From Planctomycetota bacterium (GTDB lineage Bacteria > Planctomycetota > MHYJ01 > JACQXL01): 32,531 bases of DNA. The stretch lies in NCBI GenBank assembly GCA_016208805.1, contig JACQXL010000073.1, positions 1-32,531 on the forward strand, read 5' to 3'. Positions 31,755-32,531 of this stretch are shown here, piece after piece. The notes beneath the pieces were generated by a model. The model was not told the origin of the DNA. It did no database searches and worked only from the letters and a program-made list of their open reading frames with translations. Position 1 is the stretch's first letter. Each line of letters begins with the position of its first letter. The translations under genes were made by a program, and so were the position numbers.

Positions 31755-32531
31755 GCTCTCAGTTAGTGAGCCGGCGGCCGGACGCATCTGGCTGTATAAC
31801 ACCAGCCAGAATATCCTCTGGAATTCATTAGGTTCTATCAGTGCTGTCAAGCTGGACTATTCTAAAGATAATGGAACAACCTGGGTTACCCCGCCTATTG
31901 AAGCAGCCCGGGCAAATAATAATGGTCCTAATTCCTATTCCTGGCTTGTGCCTGATACGATTGTGCCTGATTTCAGATGTCTGATTCGTCTTACCGATGT
32001 GAGTGATTCTACTATATCCGCCACCTCTGGTGCATTCAAGATTCGTGGAGATATCTCCGCGGTCTTCCCAACTACCCCTGACCTTACTCTCTATGTGGGT
32101 GAATCCAGGACCATTACCTGGACAACATCAGGCACGATTCCTTTCGTTAAGATAGAGTATTCTATGAATGACGGGTCAAGCTGGGTTACGCCTCCTATCG
32201 CCGAGTCAACCAGTAATACTAATTCCTATCCCTGGACCGTGCCGGATGCGATTACTAATACGGTCAAGATTCGTGTGGCTGATGCAGCCGACCTTTCGGT
32301 CAATGGTGTCTCTATGAGTTTTAAGATTATGGGCAGGGTGCTGGTCAACCAGCCGTCGGATATCGGTCTTGCCTGGGTTGTCGGCACGACCCAGAAGATT
32401 CGCTGGACCACCACCGCAACTATACCACGGGTTAAAATAGAATGGTCTGAAACCGACTTCTCCACGGTTTATTCCAGCACAGAGGTAGATTGTGGTCCGG
32501 CCGGCGTCTATGAGTATGACTGGACCATCCC
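31648..32531 (+). CDS. Giant protein continuation, original frame, runs off window (domains 56-59)
   Basis: From 31648 the same frame as the 10165 start is open to the last base. It encodes the end of domain 56, complete domains 57 (TLSVSEPAAGRIWLYN...) and 58 (DISAVFPTTPDLTLYVGES...), and the start of 59 (RVLVNQPSDIGLAWVVGTT...). No stop codon is met, so the protein C-terminus lies outside the window. Confidence 0.88.
32391..32531 (+). repeat. 141-bp exact repeat, terminal copy
   Basis: Identical to 31041-31181. The window stops at the base corresponding to 31181, the point after which the 34-bp duplication begins in the internal copy. This looks like an assembly graph break rather than a biological end. 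Confidence 0.95.

Larger units (their letters stand above)
14824..32531 (+). repeat. Array of about 59 Kre9/KNH-like Ig domains
   Basis: Each unit is about 285-315 bp and ends in a FKIKG/FKIRG/FEIRG-type linker. Domains 1-5 (14824-16332) are diverged singletons, 6-31 (16333-24177) form seven-domain superunits, 32-35 (24178-25398) interrupt them, 36-42 (25399-27504) resume the order, and 43-59 are again diverged. The last domain is cut by the window end. Confidence 0.85.

Overview
The window looks like one piece of a metagenome-type genome from an uncultured diderm bacterium. Planctomycetota or Omnitrophota are my best guesses. The reasons are a type II secretion/type IV pilus style cluster (short ExeA-type ATPase, GspC-like protein, secretin), a GxxExxY protein, a giant LamG plus Kre9/KNH-like repeat protein, and very many dispersed intergenic micro-repeats. 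The assignment is inference from gene content only; no rRNA, tRNA or marker gene is present.

Layout. 1-175: REP-like inverted repeat. 176-901 (-): HTH regulator with an S24/LexA-like domain that lacks the catalytic residues. 902-1328: divergent spacer full of micro-repeats. 1329-4923 (+): probable operon for the ExeA/GspA-like ATPase, GspC-like inner-membrane protein and secretin; the last two genes overlap by 7 bp. 5046-5414: AT-richer GxxExxY (PD-(D/E)XK-like) gene between repeats. 5479-9678: 1,399-residue membrane-anchored coiled-coil protein ending in TPRs. 9679-10164: a 21-bp minisatellite, two phased dyads and a strong sigma-54 promoter match. 10165 to the window end: a gene longer than 22 kb for a giant exported protein with an N-terminal membrane segment, three LamG jellyrolls (one split by a seven-bladed propeller-like insert) and about 59 Ig-like domains of roughly 95-100 residues.

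Four things stand out. (1) The Ig-like array has a higher-order repeat: seven domain types recur in fixed order with a period of about 2.1 kb. (2) The giant gene has what looks like an enhancer-type sigma-54 control region, with a predicted transcript start 2-3 nt before the ATG. (3) Small palindromes sit in frame inside the regulator, all three secretion genes and the coiled-coil gene; two unrelated proteins carry the same palindrome-encoded decapeptide SVEIPPLMAG. (4) Near the 3' end, exact tandem duplications of 34 and 107 bp each break the frame, but together (141 bp = 47 codons) restore it. The last 141 bases of the window also repeat an internal block exactly, which raises the possibility of assembly artefacts.

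How the genes may work together (inference): the ATPase, GspC-like protein and secretin form part of an outer-membrane export machine; the coiled-coil/TPR protein may be a periplasmic scaffold; the giant protein is a plausible surface adhesin or cargo. No GspE/F/G, pilin or sigma-54 activator gene is in the window, so this stays a hypothesis.
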